DNA of 64,000 nucleotides from Gemmiger sp. An50 (lineage in GTDB: Bacteria > Bacillota > Clostridia > Oscillospirales > Ruminococcaceae), in the NCBI RefSeq assembly GCF_002161595.1, contig NZ_NFID01000012.1:49520-113519 (forward strand), read 5' to 3'. A program made the translations under genes and the position numbers. The notes beneath the pieces are model-generated. The model was not told where the DNA came from, ran no database searches, and saw nothing but the letters and a program-made list of their open reading frames with translations. Each line of letters begins with the position of its first letter. Position 1 is the stretch's first letter. Below, piece after piece: positions 49,831 through 58,218 of this stretch.

Positions 49831-51705
49831 ATGAAACATTTGTCCGTTTTCCGCCGCTGGGCGCGCACCGCCCGGCAGCTTCGCCTTGCCCTTGTGGGCC
49901 TTACCCTGCTGTTCGTGACCCTGGTGCTCAGCACGCTGGATTTTGCCCTTCAGCTCAACCGCTACACCATCGCCTCCAGCCAGCACGCGCTTCAAAATAC
50001 CGCCCGCTCCTGCATCTCCATGCTGGACAGCTATCTGGAGCGGCAGATGAGCTATGTGCAGCGGGCGGCCACCGCCATTGCCAGCCTGCCCGAGGGCAGC
50101 GGCGAGGAGGAGGTGCGCCAGCTGCTGGACGAGTATTTCCAGCGCAGCGACTTCGCCCAGATCTTGGCCGTCTCGCTGGATAAGCAGGCCATCTCCTCCC
50201 AGGGCATCTCGCTGGACCTTTCCAGCGTAGAAGCGCTGGACAACGCCTTCGCCGGTCAGAGCGGCTATTCCGGCGTATACACCAGCTTCACCTACCATGA
50301 CGACCGGTTTTATGTGTATGTGCCGGTGCGGGTGAGCCCCGAGCAGCTGGTGACCGGCGCGGTGCTGGGCGTGCTGAAGGTGGACCAGCTGGAACAGGTA
50401 CTCACCCTGTACGGCCTGTCAGACGAGAGCCGGGTGGCGGTGTTCCAGCCGGACGGTATGCTGGTCTATGCTTCCAGCAGCCTGAAAGCTCAGCTGCAGG
50501 ACGGAGCCGGCTTCTGGGCCACCGAGCCCGGCCAGATCCTGGGCGAGCTGCCCGAAAGCGAGGAGGGCCGTTTCGACACCGCGGGCAGCGGCGACGATGC
50601 GGTGGCCTGGCTGTGCACCCCCACCGGCATCCGGGACTGGTACCTGTATCAGGACGTGCCCCAGAACACGCTGCTGGCAACCAACGCCCAGGAGACCAGG
50701 CTCGTGATGCTCATGGCGCTGAAGATGCTGGCCGCCTCGGTAGTGATGCTGGTGCTGCTGGCGGTCTACCACCGGCAGCGAGAGGGTCAGGTGCAGCGGG
50801 CCGAGGATTCGCTGCGCACCAGCAATCAGCTGCTGGCCATGGCGCTGCAGCACACCGCCATCACCCTGTTTGTTTACGATCTGTCCGCCCATACCATGAC
50901 CTCCTGTGCCGAGCCCCGGCCCGGCGAGAAGGCCCCCAAGCCCACCGAACCCGCCCTGCTGGTGCAGAACGGCACGGTGGCGCCCCAGCATTCCACCGGC
51001 TTTCTGGCGCTGTTCCATGAGATCCGCAAGACCCAGGAGGCAGTGCAGGGCGATTTCATGGTGCGCTGGCCGGGCCAGAGCGAATACCGCTGGACCCGGG
51101 TGACCCTGACCGCCGTGCGCACTCCGGGCCAGACGCCCAGCCACGCCATCGTGACCTTTGAGGACATCACCGAAGAGCGCCGCCGGGAGGACGAGCTGCG
51201 CCAGCGGGCCAACCGGGACCCGCTGACCGACCTGTACAACCGGCGCGGGCTGCGGGTGCGGGTGAACGAGCTGCTGAACCAGCCCGCCCCGCCCAAACAG
51301 GCAGCCCTTCTGATGATGGACCTGGACCACTTCAAGGAAGTGAACGACATTCTGGGCCATCCCATCGGCGACGTGCTGCTGCGCCAGGTGGCCCGGCTGC
51401 TGGAGGAGCTGGCCCCTGCTCCCGGCATGGCGGTGCGGCTGGGCGGCGACGAGTTCATTGTGCTGCTGCCTGACGCGGACTGGGCCCAGGCCGAGGGCCT
51501 GGCCGGGCGCATCTGCGACCAGCTGCCCGGCCTTGCCAGCAAGCTGGAGCTGGGCGTGCCGGTGGGCGTGAGCGTGGGTGTGCATCTGTTCGACCCCGCC
51601 GCCGAATCGCTGAACCAAGCCTATCAGAAGACGGACGTGGCGCTCTATACCGCCAAGCGCAACCGTGGCTGCTGGGTGTCCACCCGCAGCCTGCGGGAGC
51701 TTTGA
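49831..51705 (+). CDS. Membrane diguanylate cyclase (sensor-PAS-GGDEF)
   Basis: A 624-residue protein. One helix at about 19-42, an extracellular Cache-like sensor to about 285, a second helix near 290-315, a PAS-like domain (about 335-460, ending VTFEDITEERRREDELRQ) and a GGDEF domain with RDPLTDLYNRRGLR, MMDLDHFKEVND and the intact active site VRLGGDEFIVLL. The product-inhibition RxxD site before GGDEF is not kept (PAPGMAV). It should make cyclic di-GMP in response to an outside signal. The EAL gene follows after 16 bases. Confidence 0.9.
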   Translation: MKHLSVFRRWARTARQLRLALVGLTLLFVTLVLSTLDFALQLNRYTIASSQHALQNTARSCISMLDSYLERQMSYVQRAATAIASLPEGSGEEEVRQLLDEYFQRSDFAQILAVSLDKQAISSQGISLDLSSVEALDNAFAGQSGYSGVYTSFTYHDDRFYVYVPVRVSPEQLVTGAVLGVLKVDQLEQVLTLYGLSDESRVAVFQPDGMLVYASSSLKAQLQDGAGFWATEPGQILGELPESEEGRFDTAGSGDDAVAWLCTPTGIRDWYLYQDVPQNTLLATNAQETRLVMLMALKMLAASVVMLVLLAVYHRQREGQVQRAEDSLRTSNQLLAMALQHTAITLFVYDLSAHTMTSCAEPRPGEKAPKPTEPALLVQNGTVAPQHSTGFLALFHEIRKTQEAVQGDFMVRWPGQSEYRWTRVTLTAVRTPGQTPSHAIVTFEDITEERRREDELRQRANRDPLTDLYNRRGLRVRVNELLNQPAPPKQAALLMMDLDHFKEVNDILGHPIGDVLLRQVARLLEELAPAPGMAVRLGGDEFIVLLPDADWAQAEGLAGRICDQLPGLASKLELGVPVGVSVGVHLFDPAAESLNQAYQKTDVALYTAKRNRGCWVSTRSLREL

Positions 51706-51721
51706 GCGCGGGAGGTACGTC

Positions 51722-53638
51722 ATGGAAACAACCATCCATTACAACATCTATTTCCAGATGGCCGGATTTGTATTTCTGGCCGCGCTGGCGCTGATCTGCC
51801 TGCTGCGGCGGGGGGCGCATACCCTCACCCGCATCTCCCTGAACCGGACCTTCGCCAGCGCTCTGGCGGCCACCGCACTGGACGTGCTGGCCACCCCGCT
51901 GCGCGCCGGAGCCTGGCCCTGGCTGCCTGCCTGGGCGGCCCACGGGCTGCTGGTGGCCTGGCTGATCAGCCAAACGCTGTTTTTCCCCTTCTTCATCCTG
52001 TGCACCCTGTTTCTGGCCAAGACCCCCGGTCCCCGGCTGCGCGGGATGATGCGGCTGCTGAGCATTTTGTTCTGCGCCGGGATCGCCGGGGCGCTGCTGA
52101 GCCCCTGGCTGGGGCTGATGTACCGCCCCTCGCCCTCCGGCGGCTTTGACAACGGTCCGCTCTACCGGCCCCTGCTGATCTGCTGGTGGCTGCTGCTGGC
52201 GCTGGGTTCCTTCTGGCTGCGCGCCGCGCGGCCGGGCCCGGGCCGCCGCTGCGCCGCCTGCATGGCCGGGCTCGTGCTGGCCACCATGCTGCTGCAGATG
52301 GCCGTGGGCGGCGTGCGGCTGTTCTGGTTCGCGGTCTCGCTGTCGCTGCTGCCCGCGGCGCTGGGCGCTCCGCTGCCCGGCAACCAGATCCACAACGCCA
52401 GCTGCTGCCCCAACTACCGGGCCCTGACGGATACTCTGTGGGACTGCTACCAGTTCCGCAAGCCCTACTGCCTGGCCTTTCTGCGCATCGCCCCCGCCAA
52501 CGACGCGGGCGCGGCCCAGCCCGCCGCCTGGATGGCCCCGGCCGCGGCACGGCTGCGGGCCGCGCTGCCCCGGTGCACCGTCTTCTTTCTGAGCCAGGCG
52601 GACCGGTTCGTAGTGTTCAGCCAGGGCAGCCGGGAGGGCTTCAGCAGCCAGATGGCCGAGCTTGCCGCCGGGCTGAACGAGGGCTGGTCCCTGGAGGGCT
52701 GCACCGTCACCCTGACCCAGCCCGCCCTGCTGATGGACGGCCTGCGCTGCGCGCCGGAGCTGGAGCAGGCGTTGCTTTTGCTGGATCTTTTGGAGGAATT
52801 CGTCCCCGACGGACCGGCCCACGCCGCCCCCCAGTGGGTGAACGATCAGGCGCTGGCCCGTTTGCAGCGCACTCTGGCGGTGCGCCGTGCTCTGACCGGC
52901 GCGCTGGATCGGGGCCGCTTTGCGCTGCGCTATCTGCCGGTGCTGGACGCCCGCACCGGAAAGCCGGTGCAGCTGGAGGTACTGCCCCGCATCGACGACG
53001 AGCAGCTGGGCCTGCTTGGTCCGGATGCCTTTGTGCCCATCGCCGAGCGCTGCGGCCTGACCGAGCGGATGGGCGAAGTGATCTTCGACTCGCTGCTGGC
53101 GGCCATGGCCGCCGACCCGGAGCTGTTCAGCCGGGTGGAGCGGGTAAGCGTGAACCTGAGCCCGCTGCAGCTGGCCGCGCCGGACCTGGCGGACCGGTTC
53201 GTGCGCATGGCCCGTGAGAAGGGGGTGCCCTGCTCCCGGCTGGCCTTTGAGCTCACCGAGAGCCGGAGCCTGCACCAGATCGACGAGGTTCCCCGGCTGA
53301 TCCGCCAGCTGTTCGCCGCCGGGGCCGCCATCACGGTGGACGACTTCGGCGCAGGCCATTCCAACCTGACCCGCATTCTGGACCTGCCGGAGGCGGGGGC
53401 CGTGAAGCTGGACCGCTACGTGATGCGCACCTGCCTTTCCCGGGCCCCCCGGCTGCTGGCCCATCTGATCGACTTTGTGCACGACTGCGGCAAGCTGGTG
53501 ATCGCCCAGGGCGTGGAGAGCAGCCAGCAGGCTCAGCAGCTGACGGGCCTCGGCGCAGATTATCTGCAGGGATTTTACTACACCATGCCGCTGGATGAGG
53601 CCGGACTGCGCCGGTTCCTGCACCGGGACACGGTGTGA
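51722..53638 (+). CDS. Membrane EAL-domain protein, possibly degenerate
   Basis: A 638-residue protein with about seven N-terminal transmembrane helices (residues 12-215), a middle region resembling an inactive cyclase fold, and a C-terminal EAL domain. Several EAL residues remain: N in SVNLSPLQL, E in FELTES, DD in VDDFGAGHSN, and K and D in VKLDR. The signature itself is EVL (Glu419) and the usual AEGVE is AQGVE (Gln596). It may be a weak phosphodiesterase or a c-di-GMP sensor. The ATG follows GGGAGG. It pairs with the upstream cyclase. Confidence 0.85.
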   Translation: METTIHYNIYFQMAGFVFLAALALICLLRRGAHTLTRISLNRTFASALAATALDVLATPLRAGAWPWLPAWAAHGLLVAWLISQTLFFPFFILCTLFLAKTPGPRLRGMMRLLSILFCAGIAGALLSPWLGLMYRPSPSGGFDNGPLYRPLLICWWLLLALGSFWLRAARPGPGRRCAACMAGLVLATMLLQMAVGGVRLFWFAVSLSLLPAALGAPLPGNQIHNASCCPNYRALTDTLWDCYQFRKPYCLAFLRIAPANDAGAAQPAAWMAPAAARLRAALPRCTVFFLSQADRFVVFSQGSREGFSSQMAELAAGLNEGWSLEGCTVTLTQPALLMDGLRCAPELEQALLLLDLLEEFVPDGPAHAAPQWVNDQALARLQRTLAVRRALTGALDRGRFALRYLPVLDARTGKPVQLEVLPRIDDEQLGLLGPDAFVPIAERCGLTERMGEVIFDSLLAAMAADPELFSRVERVSVNLSPLQLAAPDLADRFVRMAREKGVPCSRLAFELTESRSLHQIDEVPRLIRQLFAAGAAITVDDFGAGHSNLTRILDLPEAGAVKLDRYVMRTCLSRAPRLLAHLIDFVHDCGKLVIAQGVESSQQAQQLTGLGADYLQGFYYTMPLDEAGLRRFLHRDTV

Positions 53639-53672
53639 GGAGCCGTTTGCCCTTTGCTGCCCCGCTTTTTTG

Positions 53673-53701
53673 TTGCAAAGCGGGGCAAAATCCTGTAGAA
53701 T
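53673..53701 (+). promoter_or_regulatory. Promoter of glnS
   Basis: TTGCAA-N17-TAGAAT. The leader downstream contains a GGGGCCC/GGGCCCC hairpin. No T-box-like specifier structure was recognised. Confidence 0.6.
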
Positions 53702-53767
53702 GGGAGAATAGAGCGTTTGGGGCCCCTTTGCGGGCCCCTTCGAAATAAGAGGAGCGAAGAATCAGCT

Positions 53768-55435
53768 ATGGAAAAGCCGAACAATTTTCTCACCGAGATC
53801 ATCGACGCGGACCTGGCGGAGGGCCGTGTAAAAGAGATCCACACCCGGTTCCCGCCGGAGCCCAACGGCTACCTGCACATCGGCAGCGCCAAGGCCATCT
53901 GGATCAACTGGGGCATTGCCAACGCCTACGGCGGCAAGTTCAACCTGCGCTATGACGACACCAACCCGGTGCGCGAGGACGACGAGTATGTGAAGAGCAT
54001 CGAGGAGGACCTGCGCTGGCTGGGCGCCGTGCCCAACGGCGGCATCTACTACGGCAGCGACTACTTTGAAAAGTGCTACGAGTATGCCGAGCAGCTGATC
54101 AAGGAGGGCAAGGCCTACGTGTGCGATCTGACCCGCGAGCAGATGCAGGAATACCGCGGCACCCTGACCGAGCCCGGCAAGCCCAGCCCCTGGCGGGACC
54201 GCAGCGTGGAGGAGAACCTGGACCTGTTCCGCCGCATGCGCGCCGGTGAATTCGCCGACGGCAGCCGCACCCTGCGCGCCAAGATCGACATGGCCAGCCC
54301 CAACATGAACCTGCGCGACCCGGCCATCTACCGCATCGTGCGCGCTCACCATCACCGCCAGGGCGATGCCTGGTGCATCTACCCCCTGTACGATTTCGCC
54401 CATCCCATCCAGGACGCCATCGAGGGCATCACCCACAGCATGTGCAGCCTGGAGTTCGAGAACCACCGTCCCCTGTACGAGTGGGTCATCAACAACCTGC
54501 ACCTGGGTCCCTTCCCCATCCAGCGCGAGTTCGCCCGCCTGAATGTGTCCAACACCGTGATGAGCAAGCGCTACCTGCGCGAGCTGGTGGAAAAGGAGAT
54601 CGTGGACGGCTGGGACGACCCCCGCATGCCCACCCTGTGCGGCCTGCGCCGCCGGGGCTACACCCCCTCCAGCATCTTTGAGTTCGTGAAGAAGGCCGGT
54701 GTCTCCAAGGTATACAGCCTGGTGGACTACCGCCTGCTGGAGTACTGCATCCGCACCGAGCTGGAGACCACCGCTCTGCGCCGGATGGCCGTGACCGAGC
54801 CCATCAAGCTCACCATCACCAACTACCCCGAGGGCAAGGTGGAATACTTCGATATTCCCAACAACCCCAACAAGGCCGCGAACGACTCTTCCACCCGCAA
54901 GGTGGCCTTCTCCGGCAGCCTGTACATCGAGAAGAGCGACTTCGCCGAGGTACCCCCGCCGAAGTTCCAGCGCCTGAAGCCGGACGGCGAGGTTCGCCTG
55001 ATGGGCGCCTACATCGTGAAGTGCAACGAGGTCATCAAGGACGAGAACGGCGAGGTGATCGAGCTGCGCTGCACCGCCGACCTGGAGACCGGCAACGGCA
55101 ACCCGGTGGACGGGCGCAAGGTGAAGGGCACCATCCATTGGGTGAGCGCCGACCATGCGGTGGACGCTGAGGTTCGCCTGTACGACAAGCTGTTCACCCA
55201 GGAGAACATGGGCGAGCTGCCCGAGGGCAGCGACTACAAGGACTTCCTGAACCCGGATTCCGTGAAGGTTCTGAAGGGCGCCAAGCTGGAGGCCAGCCTG
55301 GCCGACGCCAAGCCCGGCGAGAAGTTCCAGTTCGTGCGCATGGGCTACTTCACCCCGGATTCCAAGAATCCCGGCGTGTTCGGCCGCATCGTAACCCTGA
55401 AGGACAGCTTCAGCAAGACCCTGGAGCAGAAGTGA
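53768..55435 (+). CDS. glnS: Glutaminyl-tRNA synthetase
   Basis: A 555-residue class I synthetase: RFPPEPNGYLHIGSAKAI with the HIGS form of the HIGH motif at residues 37-40, NLRYDDTNP, LEFENHRPLYEWV, and NVSNTVMSKRYL as the KMSKS loop, then the C-terminal anticodon beta-barrels. Length matches E. coli GlnS. Many Firmicutes lack GlnRS and use Gat amidotransferase, so a full GlnRS is worth noting; it occurs in several gut Clostridia. GAGGAG lies about 12 bases upstream, slightly far. Codon use suggests high expression. Confidence 0.95.
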   Translation: MEKPNNFLTEIIDADLAEGRVKEIHTRFPPEPNGYLHIGSAKAIWINWGIANAYGGKFNLRYDDTNPVREDDEYVKSIEEDLRWLGAVPNGGIYYGSDYFEKCYEYAEQLIKEGKAYVCDLTREQMQEYRGTLTEPGKPSPWRDRSVEENLDLFRRMRAGEFADGSRTLRAKIDMASPNMNLRDPAIYRIVRAHHHRQGDAWCIYPLYDFAHPIQDAIEGITHSMCSLEFENHRPLYEWVINNLHLGPFPIQREFARLNVSNTVMSKRYLRELVEKEIVDGWDDPRMPTLCGLRRRGYTPSSIFEFVKKAGVSKVYSLVDYRLLEYCIRTELETTALRRMAVTEPIKLTITNYPEGKVEYFDIPNNPNKAANDSSTRKVAFSGSLYIEKSDFAEVPPPKFQRLKPDGEVRLMGAYIVKCNEVIKDENGEVIELRCTADLETGNGNPVDGRKVKGTIHWVSADHAVDAEVRLYDKLFTQENMGELPEGSDYKDFLNPDSVKVLKGAKLEASLADAKPGEKFQFVRMGYFTPDSKNPGVFGRIVTLKDSFSKTLEQK

Positions 55436-55469
55436 GCCCGGCCCCTGCCGCTCACCCCATAATCAAAAG

Positions 55470-55522
55470 AAAAGGCGGCCGCCGCATCCCTTTTTGGAGG
55501 GAATGCGCCGGCCGCTTTTTTC
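55470..55522 (+). terminator. Terminator of glnS
   Basis: A long stem, AAAAGGCGGCCG and GCATCCC pairing with GGGAATGC and CGGCCGCTTTTTT (with a few mismatches), followed by a T tract. Confidence 0.85.
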
Positions 55523-55536
55523 TTTGCCTCCTTTCC

Positions 55537-55566
55537 TTGCCAGAAGGTTTTGGTCTATGGTATACT
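55537..55566 (+). promoter_or_regulatory. Promoter of the M20 hydrolase gene
   Basis: TTGCCA-N18-TATACT, about 90 bases before the start codon. Confidence 0.6.
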
Positions 55567-55658
55567 AAAATGTGACGAGCAGATGCCCGCCAGCTGAATA
55601 CAGATATTTTCGCGCCGCTGTGCGCGTTTTTCCATACACCCATTAAGGAGGCCTTTTT

Positions 55659-57353
55659 ATGATTGTTTTGTGGATCTTGCTTATTCTCGTTCTTGTCCTT
55701 TTGATTCTGCTGGGCGTTGCGGCCGCCCGCGCGCTTCAGATGAAGCCCACCTCCGCCGCTTCGGCCCAGTTCCCGGATTCCGACCTGGAGCGGGCCCAGC
55801 GGTATGCCGAGACCCTTTCCACGCTGGTGCAGTGCGAGACTGTGTCGGAAAAGGACCAGGCCAGCCGCCGCAAGTTCCAGGCCTTCCACAAGCTGCTGCG
55901 GGAGCAGTTCCCTCTGGTGCACAAGGCAGCCACCCGCACCGTGCTCAACGGCAGCCTGGTCTATAAGATCCCCGGTCTGGACGGCGGCGCAGGCGCGCCC
56001 ATCCTGATCATGAGCCACCACGACGTGGTGCCCGCTCAGGGCGAGTGGAAATACCCGCCCTTCTCCGGCGAGATCGCCGAGGGCTCTGTGTGGGGCCGCG
56101 GCACCGTGGCCACCAAGGGCAGCCTGTTCTGCTTCATGCAGGCGGTGGAGGAGCTGCTGGCCGAGGGCTGGAAGCCCGAGTGCGACGTGTATCTGGCCTC
56201 CAGCTGCACCGAGGAATGGGGCGGCGACGGCGCGCCCGCCATTGCTGCCTGGCTCAAGGAGCAGGGGGTCCATCTGGGCCTGTTGCTGGACGAGGGCGGC
56301 ATGATCATGGATTCCCCCATGGCCGGAGTCAAGGGTCGCTACGCCATGGTGGGCGTGGTGGAAAAGGGCTACGCAGACGTGAAGTTCACCGCCAATTCCG
56401 CCGGCGGCCATGCCAGCGCCCCCGGCCCCAACACCGCTCTGGTACAGCTGGCCAAGTTCATCTGCAAGACCGACCGCCACAGCCCCTTCCAGGCCCGCTT
56501 CTCCCCCACCCTGCGGGAGATGTTCCAGCGCCTGGCCCCCAACATGAGCTTCGGCATGCGGATGCTGCTGGGCAACCTGTGGCTGTTTGAGCCGCTGCTC
56601 TGCTTCCTGCTGCCCCGTGTGAACCCGCTGGCGGGCGCGATGATGCGCACCACCTGCGCCTTCACCATGGCCGAGGGTTCCCCCGCCTACAACGTGCTGC
56701 CCCAGCAGGCCTGGGTCACCGCCAACATGCGCTGCATGCCTCACCAGGGCACCGACGAGAGCATCGAGATCATCCGTGCCGCCGCCCAAAAGTGCGGGCT
56801 GGACACCGAGGTACTGAAAGCCGACCCGGCCTGCGCCGAGGTGGACTTTAACGGCGATGCCTTCCGGCTGCTGGAGGAGACCATGGGCAAGATCTACCCC
56901 GGCTACGGGGTGGCCCCCTACATCATGACCGGCGGCACCGACGCGAGGTTCTATATGTACGAGGGCGTGGTGGAAAATGCCCTGCGCTTTGCCCCGCTGG
57001 AGATCAACAAACAGCAGTACGCCAGCATCCACGCGGCCAACGAGAACCTGTCCATTCTGGCGCTGCCCCCGGCTGTGGACTTCTACCAGGAGCTGCTGCG
57101 CAGCTACTGTGCCCGCAACGGCAAGCCGGAACTGGCCCCCGAAAAGCCCGCCCGCAAGGCTCCGGCCCGCAAGAAGGCAGCCCCCAAGGCCAAGGCCGAA
57201 GTGGAGGCCCCTGTGACCGAGACCGCTGAGCCCGCCCCGGCAACCGCCACCAAGGCAGAGCCGGAGAAAGCCGCCGAGCCTGCTCCGGAAGCGGACCAGA
57301 CCCCGGAAGCCCCCGCTGAATCCACCGAAGCGGACGAGCCCCGGGAAGAATAA
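55659..57353 (+). CDS. Membrane-anchored M20-family amidohydrolase (PM20D1-like) with a changed metal ligand
   Basis: A 564-residue protein with one N-terminal helix (residues 2-23), a peptidase M20 domain and a disordered Ala/Pro/Glu/Lys tail after about 480. Metal-site motifs: ILIMSHHDVVP, CTEEWGGDG with the catalytic Glu, LLLDEGGM and ASIHAANENL. The motif that normally supplies the bridging Asp (GRGTVDTKGS) reads GRGTVATKGS, with Ala151. Activity may be lost or altered. Homologues hydrolyse N-acyl amino acids or peptides. Confidence 0.82.
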   Translation: MIVLWILLILVLVLLILLGVAAARALQMKPTSAASAQFPDSDLERAQRYAETLSTLVQCETVSEKDQASRRKFQAFHKLLREQFPLVHKAATRTVLNGSLVYKIPGLDGGAGAPILIMSHHDVVPAQGEWKYPPFSGEIAEGSVWGRGTVATKGSLFCFMQAVEELLAEGWKPECDVYLASSCTEEWGGDGAPAIAAWLKEQGVHLGLLLDEGGMIMDSPMAGVKGRYAMVGVVEKGYADVKFTANSAGGHASAPGPNTALVQLAKFICKTDRHSPFQARFSPTLREMFQRLAPNMSFGMRMLLGNLWLFEPLLCFLLPRVNPLAGAMMRTTCAFTMAEGSPAYNVLPQQAWVTANMRCMPHQGTDESIEIIRAAAQKCGLDTEVLKADPACAEVDFNGDAFRLLEETMGKIYPGYGVAPYIMTGGTDARFYMYEGVVENALRFAPLEINKQQYASIHAANENLSILALPPAVDFYQELLRSYCARNGKPELAPEKPARKAPARKKAAPKAKAEVEAPVTETAEPAPATATKAEPEKAAEPAPEADQTPEAPAESTEADEPREE

Positions 57354-57363
57354 CCCAAACGCA

Positions 57364-57403
57364 AACGAGCACCTGCATGCAAAACGCAGGTGCTCGTTTT
57401 TTT
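57364..57403. terminator. Bidirectional terminator
   Basis: ACGAGCACCTGC pairs with GCAGGTGCTCGT around nine bases, followed by a run of T. The leftward XRE gene ends at 57409. Confidence 0.88.
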
Positions 57404-57408
57404 GTTGT

Positions 57409-58041
57409 TTACTTCTGCTTGTCCTTCGCGCCGCGCAGCAGCCGCCATTCCAGCGTGCCGCAGCCGCCCAGGTAGATCACCCAGAACAGGACGTACCCCA
57501 CCAGCGGATACACCGGGATTGGATAGGGCGCGGTGCCAAAGCCGCCCGCCAGGATGTTGTACACCATGGACAGGGGGATGAAGGGCAGCAGCCACAGGTT
57601 CACCGCCCAGAAGCGCCGCTTTGCCCGGGGACGGCTGGCAGGCTCGCCCACCGTCATGCCGATGGCATAGATCACGCAGCCCATCACCATGAGCAGCAGG
57701 CCGATGGCCGTGGCGATGGCGGTCTGCTTTTCGTACCAGAGCATCGCCGCCGCCAGAAGGCCCGCCACGGTGCTGCCGGTGCCCACCACCGAAAAGAGCG
57801 ACGCGTCCGGTCCCTGCTCCCGCGCTGCCGGGTGCTGCCCCGTCAGCAGATAATCGGTGGTGGTGTCCAGCTGAGCGCCCAGCGCCAGCAGCCGCTCCAG
57901 GTCCGGCGCGGTCTGGCCGCTCTCCCATTTGGACACTGCCTGCCGGGACACGCCCACCCGGTCCGCCAGCTCCTCCTGGGAAAAGCCCTTTGCCTTGCGC
58001 AGCTGCTGCACCCGCCGGCCCAGCTCCTCGTTCAGACTCAT
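57409..58041 (-). CDS. XRE-family regulator fused to a membrane domain
   Basis: A 210-residue protein. The helix-turn-helix is classical ([20 protein letters not shown], then [20 protein letters not shown]). It is joined after about residue 80 to four hydrophobic helices ([64 protein letters not shown]). Such one-component membrane regulators could sense envelope state. The ATG follows AAAAGGAG. The upstream region holds a pair of direct repeats. Confidence 0.85.
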   Translation of the reverse strand: MSLNEELGRRVQQLRKAKGFSQEELADRVGVSRQAVSKWESGQTAPDLERLLALGAQLDTTTDYLLTGQHPAAREQGPDASLFSVVGTGSTVAGLLAAAMLWYEKQTAIATAIGLLLMVMGCVIYAIGMTVGEPASRPRAKRRFWAVNLWLLPFIPLSMVYNILAGGFGTAPYPIPVYPLVGYVLFWVIYLGGCGTLEWRLLRGAKDKQK

Positions 58042-58073
58042 ACCGTCCACTCCTTTTTGTTTTGCTGGAACCC

Positions 58074-58103
58074 AGTATACCCGATGGGGCGGGGGCCTGT
58101 CCA
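58074..58103 (-). promoter_or_regulatory. Promoter of the XRE gene
   Basis: TGGACA-N18-TATACT on the - strand, 32 bases before the start codon. Confidence 0.55.
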
Positions 58104-58123
58104 CCATTCGCGGACCGAATTCC

Positions 58124-58151
58124 GTCAACCAGGTGTTGCATTTTGTCAACC
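58124..58151. promoter_or_regulatory. Two direct GTCAACC repeats, 21 bases apart
   Basis: GTCAACC occurs at 58124-58130 and 58145-58151, two helical turns apart, just upstream of the XRE promoter. This could be an autoregulatory operator. Short repeats can arise by chance. Confidence 0.35.
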
Positions 58152-58170
58152 GAGTCCGTTTCGGGCACAA

Positions 58171-58203
58171 AAAAGCGGCGGAGGGCAATCCCTCCGCCGC
58201 TTT
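58171..58203 (-). terminator. Terminator of the SLC13/ArsB-type operon
   Basis: GCGGCGGAGGG/CCCTCCGCCGC with a CAAT loop; the A-run at its left gives the - strand T tract. Confidence 0.85.
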
Positions 58204-58218
58204 GGATGTCACATGGAT

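Noticed and set aside
53653..53690. Hairpin GCCCCGCTTT/AAAGCGGGGC as a terminator for the EAL gene
   Set aside because: No T tract follows it, and the glnS -35 box lies within it.
53702..53767. T-box riboswitch in the glnS leader
   Set aside because: The leader is too short and I found no specifier loop or T-box sequence, only a simple GC-rich hairpin.
53762..55156. A 464-codon open frame antisense to glnS
   Set aside because: GlnRS motifs on the + strand are unambiguous; the antisense frame results from strongly biased third positions.
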